Shown: piece after piece, positions 25,855-38,800 of the stretch
Layout: each line of letters begins with the position of its first letter
Numbering within the stretch: position 1 is the stretch's first letter
The notes under the pieces: generated by a model
The model's database searches: none
What the model was told of the DNA's origin: nothing
The model's input: the letters and a program-made list of their open reading frames with translations, nothing else
From: Vitellaria paradoxa
Taxonomy: Eukaryota > Streptophyta > Magnoliopsida > Ericales > Sapotaceae
NCBI GenBank assembly: GCA_019916065.1
Contig: CM034237.1
Location: forward strand, 23,891,752 to 23,955,751
Reading direction: 5' to 3'
Length of the DNA: 64,000 bases
Translations under genes and position numbers: made by a program

Positions 25855-28169
25855 TATCACGCTTCTAACTTAATTGTCCAAGATGGACGGCATGGGAATA
25901 TGAGAACTAAATAAAATAAATAAAGTGTAATCCAAATTCAATTCACAATGAATTATAATCATCGATATGTCCAAAATCATTATTCATTCTCATATAAAAT
26001 AATGTTTGAATACATCCCCATTGATTAATCAAAATCATAATCTACTTTAATACATTCCCAATGATCGCATTTGAGGTCTGCACAATTGGAACATATACTA
26101 TAGTTATACTTATATCTCTTAAAATAATAATATTATGAAAATAAGATATAAACCCACACTTGGGTCACACAATCTATAATATAGGTAATTCAACTCAATT
26201 TAGAAGAATAAACATAACTACTATTATTCATAGTTAAGATTGAACTTAGGCTACCCTAGCCTAAGCTGTCTACGTATCCCACTTTGGGAATCAAGTCACT
26301 GTAGTTCTTAATTTTATTATTCAATATTCACCACTCAACCCTTTATCAACAATTCATATAATAAACATTATTATAATTAACAATCTCAGGATATCAACAC
26401 ACAATAATAATATATGCAATCTCATGTAATGGATAATAATGGAATGTAATGCCAATGCATACTCTAATCTCCACCTACCCCCAATCATATCCTGAGATGA
26501 GTGATGCTTAGCAAAGCATACAGGGTCACTAACTGCACTATTTATGCTTACGGCAAACATATATCTCAATATATATATTGAGTGGGGAACCGTGTTATAC
26601 CCCCACCGGTGTAAGACTCAGGAGAACTATGTTATATCTCCTGGCCATTTTGCTAGTGAACTATATTACACCCCTAGTTAAGCACTTGCTTTTCTCAAGG
26701 AGGGTACAATCACAGGTGGGGAACTGTATTACACCTCCACTGGTGTAAGATTCAGGAACTCTATGTTACACCCCCTAGTTCATTTATTAAAGAACCGTGT
26801 TACACCCCTAGTCAAGTATCTGCTTAACTCAAATAGGAAATTAATATAAATAGTGGTTGGGGAATCGAGTTACACCCCTTGGCCTTTCTACTAGGGAAAC
26901 GAGTTACACCCCTAGTTAGGCATCTACTTCGCTCGCGCAGAAAATTAATATAAATAGTATCTCAAGATTAACGTCCCAATTCTAATAATTAAACTCTAGT
27001 CATATACATCGACTGGGGATTATCTGGTATTTTAAAAATCTCATTTTATCATTTTCTCAAAATCATGGATCCCATCCATATATCTAACCCATGCCTCGAC
27101 ACATCAAAACATCAATATGGTACTATCAGCTAATCAATAATCATAATATCAAACCAAATGATACAATCCCAACCTCATGCACATGATATGCTCAATTATG
27201 TAAATAAACATCATCTCAATATAAGAATGCATTCCTATTGGGCTTAATGATGATTTGGGATTCATTTAATATTTTAAAATCAACCATGAAAGGGTTTAGG
27301 CACAGAACAAGAGTTTTGAAATCAAAATTTTATATTTTTGGACACTCTGCCCAGCGTTGTCTAGACGCTAACACCAAACACCAGCATCCAGCCTTACTGC
27401 CAAATGCTATTTGGATGTTAGGGTTGTTGTTTGGATGCCAGCACCCAGAACCCATTTTTTTGGTTCATTAAAAACTCCAAAACACCCCAAATCACTCATC
27501 TAAGCCACAAACTCAACAATCAAGTGTATATAAATGTTCAAACATCTTAATAACATGTTTCTACCACATTTGATTTAATAATAACTCAATACACATTCAA
27601 AATTTCAACATATAGGTGCATATATATACACAATCCTACAAATCCCAAAAATAATCGAAGAATAATATGTCAAAATTTCCTAACAATGTCTAGAACATAA
27701 ATATAAGTCCCACCTACCTCAGATTTGAAGAAAATATGAGGGCAAAAGTGGAGAACCTTGAAGCTCCAAAACTTCTCTCTTCCATTTCTCTCACCTCGAG
27801 TGAGATCACTATGATTCGACACTACCACAATGATCACGACGTCGGAGATACCAAGGATCCGCTATCTTTCTTTTTCGAAACACATTTTCTCTTTCTACTC
27901 TCTCTTTTCTTTCTTTTCTTTCTCCCTCTTTTTCTTCTTTCCCCCTTTTCCTTTGGAATGCTCGAGAGCCAAGAAAAGAAAAGAAAAAGGAAAGAAAGAA
28001 AAGAAAAGGATGAAAAAGGTTAGGTCTTTGACCCAAATGTCCAACCCAATATCAATTCGCGTCACACTGGCCTTAAGAAAAATAAAATAAATCAACCCAA
28101 TCTCATTTTAAATATTTTATTGACCCAAAATAACACATAAATGGCCAAAATTAAATACTGAGTATTACA
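25855..28169 (-). repeat. 5' LTR of the gypsy element
   Basis: It starts TATCACGCTTCTAAC (TG changed to TA) and ends GAGTATTACA. It matches the left LTR along its length, including GTGTTACACC-type repeats at 26580-26920, and it lacks the DNA transposon inserted in the left copy. Confidence 0.88.
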
Positions 28170-28174
28170 CTGTG

Positions 28175-28540
28175 ATTAGCATAAACTTCCATTGGCTATC
28201 ACTGGCATTCTTACTCTTAATATATCTTAGACTCGTTTTGTTAGGACTTAGTTTATTTTTATTTTTAGCATGGAAGTCAAGTCTATGCCCCCTCCCATTT
28301 TTTGTACTGTGGCGAGTCACCACAATTTTTTTTCACTTATTTCTAGTAACTTTCTTTATTTTTGTATTGCGGTGAGTCACTGCATGCTTGTTGTTTTCCT
28401 TTATTGCTTACCTTTACTTTTGCTAGAGGTTAGGTTTAGGTCCTCCTTCTTCTTGTACTACTTTTTTAAGTTAATAAATAGGTAAGGGTCCATGACAAGT
28501 CCGCATCTTGTTAAGGAGGATTTTAATTAGAAAAAAAAGT
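28175..28540 (+). pseudogene. RNase H-like element remnant, right part (3' end)
   Basis: If the gypsy element and one copy of CTGTG are removed, this sequence joins directly to the RNase H-like remnant ending at 17213, and a stop codon follows within a few bases. The rest is T-rich 3' sequence with two copies of 'gcgagtcac'/'ggtgagtcac', ending near an A-rich run at about 28532-28540 that may be the old poly(A) tail. Confidence 0.5.
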
Positions 28541-28783
28541 ATGAAATAAATCTAATTCCTAATTATAACTAACTCAATCAATATAATTCTTAATAAGAAG
28601 ATGCAGTTTATGGATAATTGAGGTGTTTAAAATTGTAAAAATTAGTATATAGTTATAAAAGTTATAGTCTTATAATTCGTCTAGTGAGTAAAAACTTTGA
28701 ATTTTATAGAGATTTATAAGAAATTTTGGAGTTTTGTAGAGCTCCAAACAAGTCTAATATATGTATTAACATATATATTGACA
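28541..28783 (-). repeat. Putative 3' LTR sequence of the copia element (partial)
   Basis: At 28783/28784 the minus strand reads a purine-rich tract GAGTTTGAGAGAGG followed by TGTCAATATATATG, the normal order of polypurine tract and LTR start. The far end of this LTR is not adjacent. The copia-like fragment at 16836 may be its remainder, separated by the LINE-type and gypsy insertions. It does not match the first half of the right-hand LTR, so the assignment is tentative. Confidence 0.4.
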
Positions 28784-28879
28784 CCTCTCTCAAACTCAAG
28801 TTGGAAAACTCAAGATGGTAGAGCGGATTCCAACCTAAGTTTGGAAATTGGGTTACGATAATGATTAGGCAGATGTAAT

Positions 28880-29311
28880 TTTGTGAAGATATCGATAAAC
28901 TGATAAGTAAAAGACACATGCTGTAACTGAAAAGTCCCTTTGCAAAGGTGATGTTAAATGAAATGATAGTCTATCTCAATATGTTTAGTGCACTCATGAA
29001 AAATATCATTATAATATTTTAAACAACACTAGCATTATCACAATGGAGAAGAGTGTCACTAGTAAAAGAAAGACTCATATTAGTAAGAAACCATCCAACC
29101 CAAAGGAACTTAGAAGTACAATTGGCTAGTGCATAGTATTCACCCTCAGTGCTAGAATAGAAAATAATAGATTGCTTCTTATTATGCCAAGAGATAAATG
29201 ATAAGCCAATTAGAAAGCAATAACTGGTGGTAAAATGATGATTAGTAGGATTACCAACACAATTAGTATCAAAAAGCACATAATTGTAGCGATGAGCATG
29301 AAAAGAAGAGT
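28880..29311 (-). pseudogene. Copia RNase H remnant
   Basis: The minus strand reads NHHFTTSYCFLIG, SFISWHNKKQ, STEGEYYALANCTSKFLW and, after a break, HIEIDYHF and QFIDIFTK. These are the ordered signatures of the copia RNase H domain and polyprotein C-terminus. The 115-residue open frame at 29019-29366 covers most of it. Its N-terminal side is cut by the CACTA insertion at 29312 and continues at 31176. Confidence 0.85.
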
Positions 29312-31172
29312 CACTACAAGAAATCACACAATTGCCAACCAAAAAATTGGTCGTTGAAGGGTACAATTTAGTCGGTGAAACTTTTCCCAGCCAAACTTAT
29401 TTGGTTGATATTTGATCAGCGAAGGCTTGTCGGGGAAACTTTTCTCGACCAAAAAATCATTTGGTCGGCAAATGTAAGAACGAATTAGTCGGCAAAGAAA
29501 TATTCAATGGGAGAAATGCGAAATCTTTTCTCGACCAAATGGTCGGCAATTCTATACTTTCCCCGACCAATTGGTCGGTAAAAAGTTAAAATTGAAAATT
29601 TGAATTAATTTAAAAAATTAAAAATTTAAATGTAATGCCAGGTGGCATTATTTGCTGACATGTCATCATGCCACTTGGCATCTTGTGTTGTGCCACGTAT
29701 CGACCTATGATTGCGCCACATGTTAGCCTATTATTATGCCACGTGTCAACTCTATATTTTTGAGATTTTTATTGTTATTGTTGGTGAGAGTAGAACTCAT
29801 GCCATGTCTTTGGAAGCTGATGTGTTTGGCCACTAGGCCAAATTGTTATTTGTATATATATTTTACATATTTATATATATATATAAACAAATTTATCACT
29901 TTTGCCGACCAATTGGTCGGCAAAGGTGCTCCTTTAGTGACCAATTAGTCGCCAAAAGTGATAAAAATTTTATTATTTTTATTTAATTATTTTAACATTT
30001 TTTGTAATAATTTTTTTTCACTTTTGCCCCTTTAGTGACCAATGGTCGGCAAAAGTAATAAAAATTTTATTATTTTAACTTTTGTTTCAATATTTGAAAT
30101 CATAAACAATATATAGAATTATACAAATATTTAGTAAATAATTTATAAATAACTATTATATTTAACTAAAAGAATTTTTAATCTTTTTTTTTTATTTTCC
30201 TTTAATCTTTGTGTGTAGTACATATTTAATATATGTCTTTGATTTAATTATATCATGGCTCATTATATAAATTTTTCTTCATTTGGTATTTATATTTTTA
30301 AAAATAATTTGGTCTTATTTAGTTTTAGTTTTAGAAAATTATTTTTAAAAACAAAATTTTTGAAAACTATTTTGAGAATTTATTTTTAATACAAAAAAGT
30401 TTTTAGGTGATTATATTCAAAAATAAGTTTTTGAAAGATAGAAATAAAATTACTTAAAATTAATAAATAATTTTTTATTATTTTGTTTTAAAATTTTTAT
30501 CATTTCCAACTAAATATAAAATAATGTTACTTTAATATAATTAATATTAAATATACACTAAACAATTGTTGGATATTAAAATATTTAATATTCACCTGAT
30601 TATAAGTCATACAAACTATAAATGGTACTTCAGCATATTTACTTTAAAAAAAATCAATTATACATTCAGTTTATCTAAATTTGATTTGGTAAATTTAGTT
30701 TTAGCATTAATCTGATAACATTTTTTTATCTATGATTATAATTTTTGTAATTAAAATAAAATTTATCAAATCTAATTTAAATCATACAAAGAGAATAACA
30801 AATTTGTTTGAGAGAAAGATAGATAAAGAAACAAAATTTAATTATTTTTATTTATTTATTTATTTAATTTTTTACAATAAATTTTTATCACTTTTGCCGA
30901 TCAATTGGTAGCTAAAAGTGGCACCTTTACCTACCAATTGGTCGGGAAAAAGTCACTATTAGCGACCAAATTTATATTTGGTTGGGAGAATTCATCTTTT
31001 AGTGACCAAATTTATATTTGGTCGGGAAAAATCACCCTTTAGCAATCAATTAGTCGGGAAAAGTTACTCTTTGGCGACTAATATTTATTTGGTTGGGAAA
31101 AAGTCTCTATTAGCGACCAAATTTATATTTGGTCGGAAAAAGTGGTTGCTGAAGGTGTGATTTGTTGTAGTG
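29312..31172. mobile_element. Non-autonomous CACTA element (copy III) inside copia
   Basis: The left end is CACTACAAGAAATCACACAA and the right end, reversed, is CACTACAACAAATCACACCT. They are flanked by a 3-bp duplication AGT (29309-29311 and 31173-31175). Subterminal repeats differ from the other family: palindromic CGACCAATTGGTCGGCAAAA units occur at 29330-29580, 29900-30050 and 30890-31145. The 1861 bp carry no transposase. A short internal stretch (29635-29755) repeats a 'gccacgtgtca'-like motif several times. Confidence 0.92.
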
Positions 31173-32510
31173 AGTAGTCCCTAGAATAAAGTTTCTTTTA
31201 TGTAGTAAAGGATGTAAAGGATAACTACATAATGAGTAAAGTAAGGAGCATGTATAAATTGACTAGAGCAACAACATAAGAAATATCTGGACGAGCATAG
31301 TGAGATAAATATGACTACCAAGTAGTTGTCGATAAAGAGTGGGATCAGGTAAGACCTCGCTATTCATGGAAACTAATTTGACAATGGATTCTAGAGGACT
31401 ATCAACATTTTTGCAATCGGTTAAACTAGCACAAGAAAGAAGGTCAGATGCATATTTGGCCAGAGATAGATAATAACCTTAAGAGCTAGAAGTAACTTCA
31501 AGACCAAGAAAATAACAAAAAAGCCCAAATCTTTCATCTCAAATTGCTAATGGAGAAACTATTGTAGTGCCTGTATGTTAGAAACATTATCACTAGTAAT
31601 AATTATGTCATTAACATTAAGTAGAAAAAGAATAATGCCAGCAGAGAAGTAACAAATAAGTAGTGTAGACTCATATGCACTTGGTGAAAAATCTTATTGA
31701 AAAAGAACAAAATTGAACTTAGGGAATATATCTGAACTTAGCAAACCAGGCCTGAGAAGATTGCTTAAGATCAAACAATGCCTTCCAAAGCTAACAGACC
31801 TTTTAAGGAGAACGATTATAGCTAAGAGAAGGCTTTATGTAGACTTCCTTTGTAAGATCTTCATTAAGGAATGGATTTTTAACATCCATTTGTACTAACT
31901 TTCATTTACGAAGCTTAAAGATGGCCAAGGAAAAGCATAAGGAAGCCATATAACTAACAGGACCAAATGGTTCCTCATAATTAATGCCATGCTCTTAAAT
32001 AAACCATTATGTGACAAGACGTGCTTTGTAACACTCAAAGGAACTATCTACTTGAGGCTTAATTTTATACACCTATTTTTACCCAACTGCAATTTTATGA
32101 GGAGACAAGTCATCTAAGTTTAAAGTATGAGTAGAGAGAAGAACATCAAGCTCGTCAGTCATAACTTTCAGCTAAAGAGGTTCAGACTAGCCTCGCAATA
32201 AGAACGAGGTTCATATAGAGAAATAGTAGTGGACTAATAGTGAAAGTCTCAAAGATAAAAAAGGAATGACTCTTACCAGATGAGATTGCTCGAGATTAGG
32301 TGCTAAAGATGGAGCTGTCATCAAGTCAATGTAGGTAGACTTGAGGTCAGTAGATGAGATATGAGAATCCGTAGGTGTGGCATATTGAGTAGAAGAAGAA
32401 AATGAATGGTCATTTGAAGAACTTGAATTAGTTGCGTCAAAAGAGTTAGTATCTGAAAACAAGATAATAATATGATCAATAAATATAAGACAAGGAGAAG
32501 ATGGACTAGA
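31173..32510 (-). pseudogene. Copia reverse transcriptase and linker remnant
   Basis: The minus strand reads, with stops between, QVDSSFECYKARLVT, GINYEEPFGPVSYMASL, QMDVKNPFLNEDLTKEVY, LWKALFDLKQSSQAWFAKF, LGLEV and LYRQLLGSHIYLT, the ordered copia RT motifs. The catalytic YVDD box is changed to NVND (in the stretch LLNVNDIIIT), so the first active-site aspartate is lost. The 32211-32513 frame (Ser/Thr-rich) is the variable linker between integrase and RT. The region is cut from integrase by the 11-kb CACTA element. Confidence 0.85.
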
Positions 32511-32529
32511 CACTACAAGAAATCAGAAA

Positions 32530-33080
32530 ATAGGCGAGGAAAGTTTTCGCGAGGAAGTAATTTTCCTCGCTAATAACATATTTTTAGCAAGGAAACTTTG
32601 AATTCCTAGCTAAAAGCTCTGGAACTTTTGGTGAGGAATATATTCCTCGCTAAAAGAGATATTTGGTGACAAAAACATAACTTCCTCGCCTATAGTAAAT
32701 AAAATGTCCCACCATCCGATTTGGAGGGGGAGGGAAAGTGTTATGCAGCTTTAGGCGAGAAAATAATTTCCTCGGTAAAAGTTAGTTATAGGCGAGGAGA
32801 TTCTTTCCTCGTCAAAAGTTGTATTTGTTGATGAAAGTGAACTTCCTCGCGTATAGTAAACAAAAACTGGCACCTTGAATTGTTGCATAGCTTTATGCGA
32901 GGAAATTATTTCCTCGCTAAAAGTTTGTTATAGGCGAGGAGATGGTTTCCTTACCAAAAGCTGTATTTGGTGATGAAACTGATCTTTCTCACGTATATTA
33001 AACAGAAACAGGGAGCAAGAATTGTTACACTACTTTAGGTGAGGAATATTTTCCTCGCTAAAAGAGTTATTTGTTGAGAA
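32530..33080. repeat. Left subterminal repeats of CACTA copy II
   Basis: At least ten GGCGAGGAAA or TTTCCTCGCTAAAAG units in both orientations. A longer block containing 'agctttaggcgag' and 'gcgaggaaattatttcctcg' recurs about every 115-130 bp. Confidence 0.85.
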
Positions 33081-35815
33081 AAATTTAAAATATGGTGCCA
33101 TTCGTTTTGGTGGGAGAGGGAAAATGTTTCTTTTTGCAGCAATGCACACGTCCATGTCTCTTTGCGGAAATATAATTCATAAATTGTAGATAAATGAATT
33201 TTTCAGTTTGTGTTGAGGTCTAAAAGTTTTCATTAATTATTAAAAGTTTACAAAATACTTTAAAATTTTATTTGATAAATAAAATAAAGGAGTAGTATAA
33301 CTAAAAAAGTAAAAATATAAATACGCATTTTATTTTTTCCCAGGTTTACTCTCATTCCCTGCCTCTTTCGAGCCCTAGCGGAAGAAAAATGAGCGAGAAG
33401 AAAGAACGAGGAAGCCAATCTATTGAGTATCTGTTGTTCGAAGAAGAAAAGGAAACGAACAAAAAGGGAAAATCAACTCAACAGAGAACTGACCTACCTG
33501 CGCTCATCCGCTTTTCCGGTTAAAACACGAAGACAGTGATACACTCGCCAAAAGAAAATTACAACAACAGTTGGGTAAAGTCACATATAAATATTCCTTG
33601 ATGGTTGAATTTCATTACTTTTTCAATGTTTTGCCATGTGATTTGTGGTTGCCTGCTCTTGTTTGTGACGAAACTGATAGTTCGTCCTCTGCAGCAACGA
33701 AAGTAGCTTTTTTTGAACTTTCCCTTAGGTCACAAATCCAATCAAATGATTGCTTAATTGACCCCCTGCTGGTCAATCCCATCACAATACATAAAGAAGA
33801 CACATCGATTTGAAATTCTGAGATTTTAGAGGGTGCTTCACTTTATTGCAAAATCCATTGCTAAACATTATTAAAGTCTCAAAATAAGTTGAATTTCAAG
33901 GTGGGAATTCATATTAAATTTATATTATGAGTTTATTCAAAATTGAGTATTGAATATCTGATTTAAGAGGATTGATACCAATGTCAATTTTTTGTTTTTT
34001 ATTTTTTTTAAGCTGAGTTCTATAGTATGAATCCCATTTTCTATTATAACCAATTGGTAGTAAGTCTATTATTTCTCCAATTATTCTACTTAAAGTGTGT
34101 TTTGGAGGAGTCTGAGTAGGCTTTTTACCGGCTTGGAGGCAACGTGAATGGTATATATTTCATGCACTTGTCACCGTGATTTGTAAGGGGGTTGGAGATG
34201 CATCTTCGAGAGTTTTTTTTGGGGGGTGTTGAATTGTTTGAGCACTTAGTTATTGAATTGTTGAAATTTGTTTAATTGTTTATAGATTCTTAGTTCCATC
34301 AATCTGTACCTTCAATTTTTGGAGACGTTAACGAACTGTTGAAAAAAAAAAAGAGAGACATAATGAAAGAAGAGAGGCTTAATTCAAGTTTTTCCTATTG
34401 GCATTGAAAAGTGAGGTCCCGGAAGATTGATATTTAATCTCTTTTCATAAAAGATTGATATTTTATAGTAATTTTACTTTTTATTTGATTTGTCGTGGTG
34501 TCTCAAATGTCTTGGCTATGTTGGAGTTTTATTTTGAAAAATGTTTACAAATTTTTTCTAAATTTCTACAAGAAAATTTTTTGGACTGTAAATTTCTATG
34601 AAATTTATGCAAATTTTTGTAAATCTCTTCTACTAATCTTTATTTCTTTACAAATCACAGTAATTTTTTTTTTATAAATTTTAGTAGTTTGTTTGTTAGA
34701 ATTTTTCTTTTCGGTGGTTGGTTGCATTTTAAGTACCAAGAAGTTAGTAAAATTACAACTCCAAATGGCTCCTAATGAAGGTAGAGTTTTGAGCTATGGA
34801 AGTGTAAAAAAGGATACTTAACAGTTAGTGTTAAAAGTAATTTTAAAGTGAGATGAAATTTAATGGGGGTTAATTGGGGAAAAGTATTTTTTTTTATTTG
34901 GTTGGGGGAGAAATTTAGAGTTTCAGATGGAGCTTTGGTTTCTTCTGCAATCTTTGTTCGAGGGTATCACTTGGTGGAGTTCGAACTAAGGAATTAAGAA
35001 ATTTGGATTGACAGATCAGCCTTCTTTAAAATGGAAAACAAAATTTTGAAATTGTGATCCAGAATCAAAAAATGTTATTATAAAAATTTATGGTTAATAG
35101 TATTTATTTTAACAAACTCCGAGTATAGAAATTGGATAAATTGTTTTGTCTTAAAGGAATTCAAGTTTGTTTTTCAAGTGCTAGTTGCGTGGGAAGTATG
35201 GTTCCAATTTGTCTTGCTGTCTCGTGATCTCTCTCTGTATAATTTGTATTGAATTAATTCATTATTATGTTAAATTTTACACTACTTATTTTATGTGTAT
35301 TGCCTAGTGCATTTGTGAAACTAAAACAGATTTAAGTTCACTTGTAGATGACCTAATCAAGTGGCTCTAATTACTTTGCCTTGATGTTTTTTTTTTTCCT
35401 TTGGAAAGGGGCAAAATTGAAGCTCTGCTTCTCTTTGCTTGTGCTTGTATACAGGAGTATATACACTATATATAAATGTATATGGGTATAACATAATGTG
35501 GGTCATCATTACACTTCATGCTTATATCATGTCCATGTTGCAATCCACGTATTATGGTTGATGGGTGGATTAGTTTGTGGACCATATGATCCGGGTGACC
35601 CACCTGAGATGGAGTGCCCAAAATACCATAATTATCATATTTAAAAATATCCAACAATTAGGATTTTCTTTTTACTATTTTTTTATTTTAGGTTGGTCGT
35701 TTTGTTTCCTCATCATGCATGTATCTTCCTGCAGAGAAGTATAATCATCGGTTTTGTTTAACTTGTTGAAATCCAAATCTTAGATTTGAACTATCCGCTA
35801 AGGAATATTTGTGGA
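33081..35815 (+). other. 5' region of CACTA copy II, leader and introns without recognised coding
   Basis: About 33340-33560 is less AT-rich and contains 'gagccctagcgg', like a transcript leader. The rest is AT-rich. The transposase-associated N-terminal domain that usually precedes TNP2 was not found here. Confidence 0.45.
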
Positions 35816-38800
35816 CATGCAAAGTTGTGAGGCTTCTTCTAATCAAATGCCTAATGAAGACATTTTTTGCGATTTGTTTAGAGAAGCATAGTGTGAACTA
35901 TACCCTGGTTGTACCAAGTTCTCAACACTTTCATTTGTTGTTAAACTGCTACATTTAAAGGTGTTGAATCAATGGAGCATTCGATCATTCAACATGTTGT
36001 TAGATTTGTTGAAGGAGGCTTTTCCTGAAGGCAAGACACTTCCAAAGTCTCATTATGAGTTAAAATCATTGTTGCGTAATGTTGGCTTGGGCTATGAATC
36101 AATTCATGTTTGTAAGTATGAGCGTGCATTATTTTGGAAGGAGCATAAGGATAAAAGTAGGTGCCCTGAATGTGGTGAGTCAAGATGGAAAGTGAATGAT
36201 GGGAGGGGTAAGAAAGTACCACACAAGATTTTACAATATTTTCCACTAAAGCCTAGATTGCAAAGATTATTTATGTCAAAACAAAGCGCAAAAGATATGC
36301 GGTGGCATGCTACAAAGCGTGAGGAGGATGCTGATATGCTGCGAAATCTGACTGATTCCCCAACATGGAAGGAAATGGATGAAAAATATCCTGAGTTTTC
36401 CTCTGATTGTCGACATGTACGACTTGGGTTGGCTAGTGATGGATTCAATCCATTTGGGAGTATGAACAACAACTATAGTATGTGGCCAATAATTCTTGTT
36501 CTTTACAATCTACCCCCTTGGATGTGTATGAAAGAACCATATCTCATAATGTCTCTTCTTATACCTAGCCCGAATGCTCTAGGGTTGATGTGTATCTTCG
36601 TCCATTAATTGATGAGTTAAAATAGTTATGGGATGGTGTACCTACTTATGATGCTTTTGGTAAAGAGACCTTCAATATGCGGGCTGTTGTTCTATGGACT
36701 ATAAATGATTTTCCTGCCTATGCCTACTTATCTGGATGGAGTACTAAGGGTTACATGGCATGCCCAATGTGCAACGAGGATACATCTTCTATAAGACTAA
36801 GAAGTAAGATATGTTATATGGGTCATCGTCGATATCTACCACGGTATCATAGTTGGTGAAAGAGTAAGCCCTTTGATGGTAAATTAGAATTTCAAGATAG
36901 GCCTAAGGAGATTTCAAGTGATGATGTCCTAAAGCAATTACAATATGTTAAAGTTGATAAACTTGGAAAGCACCCGAACAATAAGAAAAGGAAGCATGAT
37001 GCATAAGAGTTGAATTGGACGAATAGAGTATATTTTGGGAGTTGCCCTATTTGCACAAATTGAAGATACGACATAATCTCGATGTGATGCATATTGAAAA
37101 AAACATATGTGATAATTTACTTGGCACATTGTTAGGTATTGGTGGAAAGACGAAGGATACCGTAAAGGCTAGACAATATTTAGTTGATATGGGCATACGT
37201 CCCGAATGACATTTGGACCCAGATGGTTCAAGTCTTGTGATGCCCCTAACAATATTCATTTTGTCACCGCAGGAAAAGCGTGGCTTCTGTGAATTCCTAA
37301 GATCAGTGAAATTCCCTAATGGGTTTGCCTCAAACATTTGTCGTTGTGTCAATGGGAGGGAAGGGAAGTTGTTGGGTTTAAAGAGTCATGATTGTCATAT
37401 GCTACTGCAATTACTTCTATCGGTTGGAATGCATGGATATTTGCATAATGAAATGTATACGGCATTAGTGGAATTATGTTTCTTCTTTAAAGAGTTATGT
37501 TGCAAGACGTTGAAAGTGAAAGTTCTCGAGCAACTCTCTAAAGACATTGTCATTATACTTTGTAAGTTTGAACGGATCTTCCCACCCGTATTCTTTGATG
37601 TTATGGTTTATTTGGCTGTACACTTACCGCAAGAAACGATGGTTGGTGGCCCAGTGCACTATAGAATGGATGTATCCAATTGAGAGATATTTAGGTACCT
37701 TAAAGGGTTATATGATGAACAGAACTCATCATGAAAGTTCGATTGCTGATGCATATACTGTGAACGAATCTCTGACATTTCTCTCTAAGTATCTTCATTG
37801 AATCGAGACCAGATTTAATAAAGGGGAGCGCAATGATGACAGGTTAGAAGAAGTTGGAGAAGAACCTAGTATACCAGTTTTTTCACATAAAGTTCGTCCT
37901 TTCGGCGATGAAAAATACATTACCTTGTCAACACAAGACCTTCAAACCATGCATCAATACGTACTTAATAATTGTGAGGGATTGGACAAATATCATAGGT
38001 ATGTATTATCATACATGAAATGTTCTTGCCTTCTAAAAAAAAAAATACATAAAATGTTCTATTTGTTATATTATTTTCTTATAATAATATAATGTGTGTA
38101 ATTGAAAACAGTGACCATATTAGAGAGTTGAACACAATCAATACATCAAACATTAACATGAGACATGAGAAAGAGTTTCCAACATGGTTTAAGGAACATG
38201 TAAGTATAATTTTAAATTAAAATCCATTAATTAAATGTTAATATGCTTTAATTGTGACATGGGCATGTATTATACACGTAGGTTAAAAGCTTGTATTAGT
38301 TTGGAGGCCATGAAGTCATTGATGAAATTCATGCTTTAGCTATTGGTCCAGACTTTAGGGCACGAAGTTATAGCGGTTGCATTGTTAATGGAGTAAGATT
38401 TTATACAAGTGAACGTGACAATCGACGTAAAAATCAAAATTGTGGTGTTGTTGTTGATGGGGTGCATGATAATAATGACATTGACTTTTACGGTGTGTTA
38501 ACTGATGTGATTGAGTTATAACATGTAAAAAGTTTTCGAGTTATCATGTTCGATGTGATTGGTTTGACGTAGACAAGAGAAGAAAAGGAATTACAAACTG
38601 ATAAATATTTTACAAGCCTTAATGTGACAAAGAAGTGGTATGCAAATGAGCCATTTATATTATCATCTCAAGCTAAACAAGTCTTCTACATGGCTGACAC
38701 AAAACTGGCAAACCAATGGCGAGTTGTGGAGAAGTTCACTCATAGACACTTGTATGATGTTCCAGAAATAAAGGCTACTGATATGAAAGTTGAGGATGCA

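Larger units (their letters stand above)
17214..28169 (-). mobile_element. Ty3/gypsy LTR retrotransposon with nested insertions
   Basis: Two LTRs of the same family lie in minus orientation (17214-23076 with insertion, and 25855-28169). The whole is flanked by a 5-bp duplication CTGTG (17209-17213 and 28170-28174). Next to the right LTR, the antisense of TGGTATCACAGTGC fits a tRNA-Met primer-binding site; next to the left LTR, 'ttttccctctt' is the antisense of a polypurine tract. The internal region is only about 2.8 kb and contains degraded integrase, so gag and most of pol have been lost. Confidence 0.9.

Noticed and set aside
27736..28095. Several overlapping frames on both strands near the end of the right gypsy LTR
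   Set aside because: They are low-complexity Phe/Leu/Ser or Lys/Glu-rich products of the LTR polypyrimidine tract.
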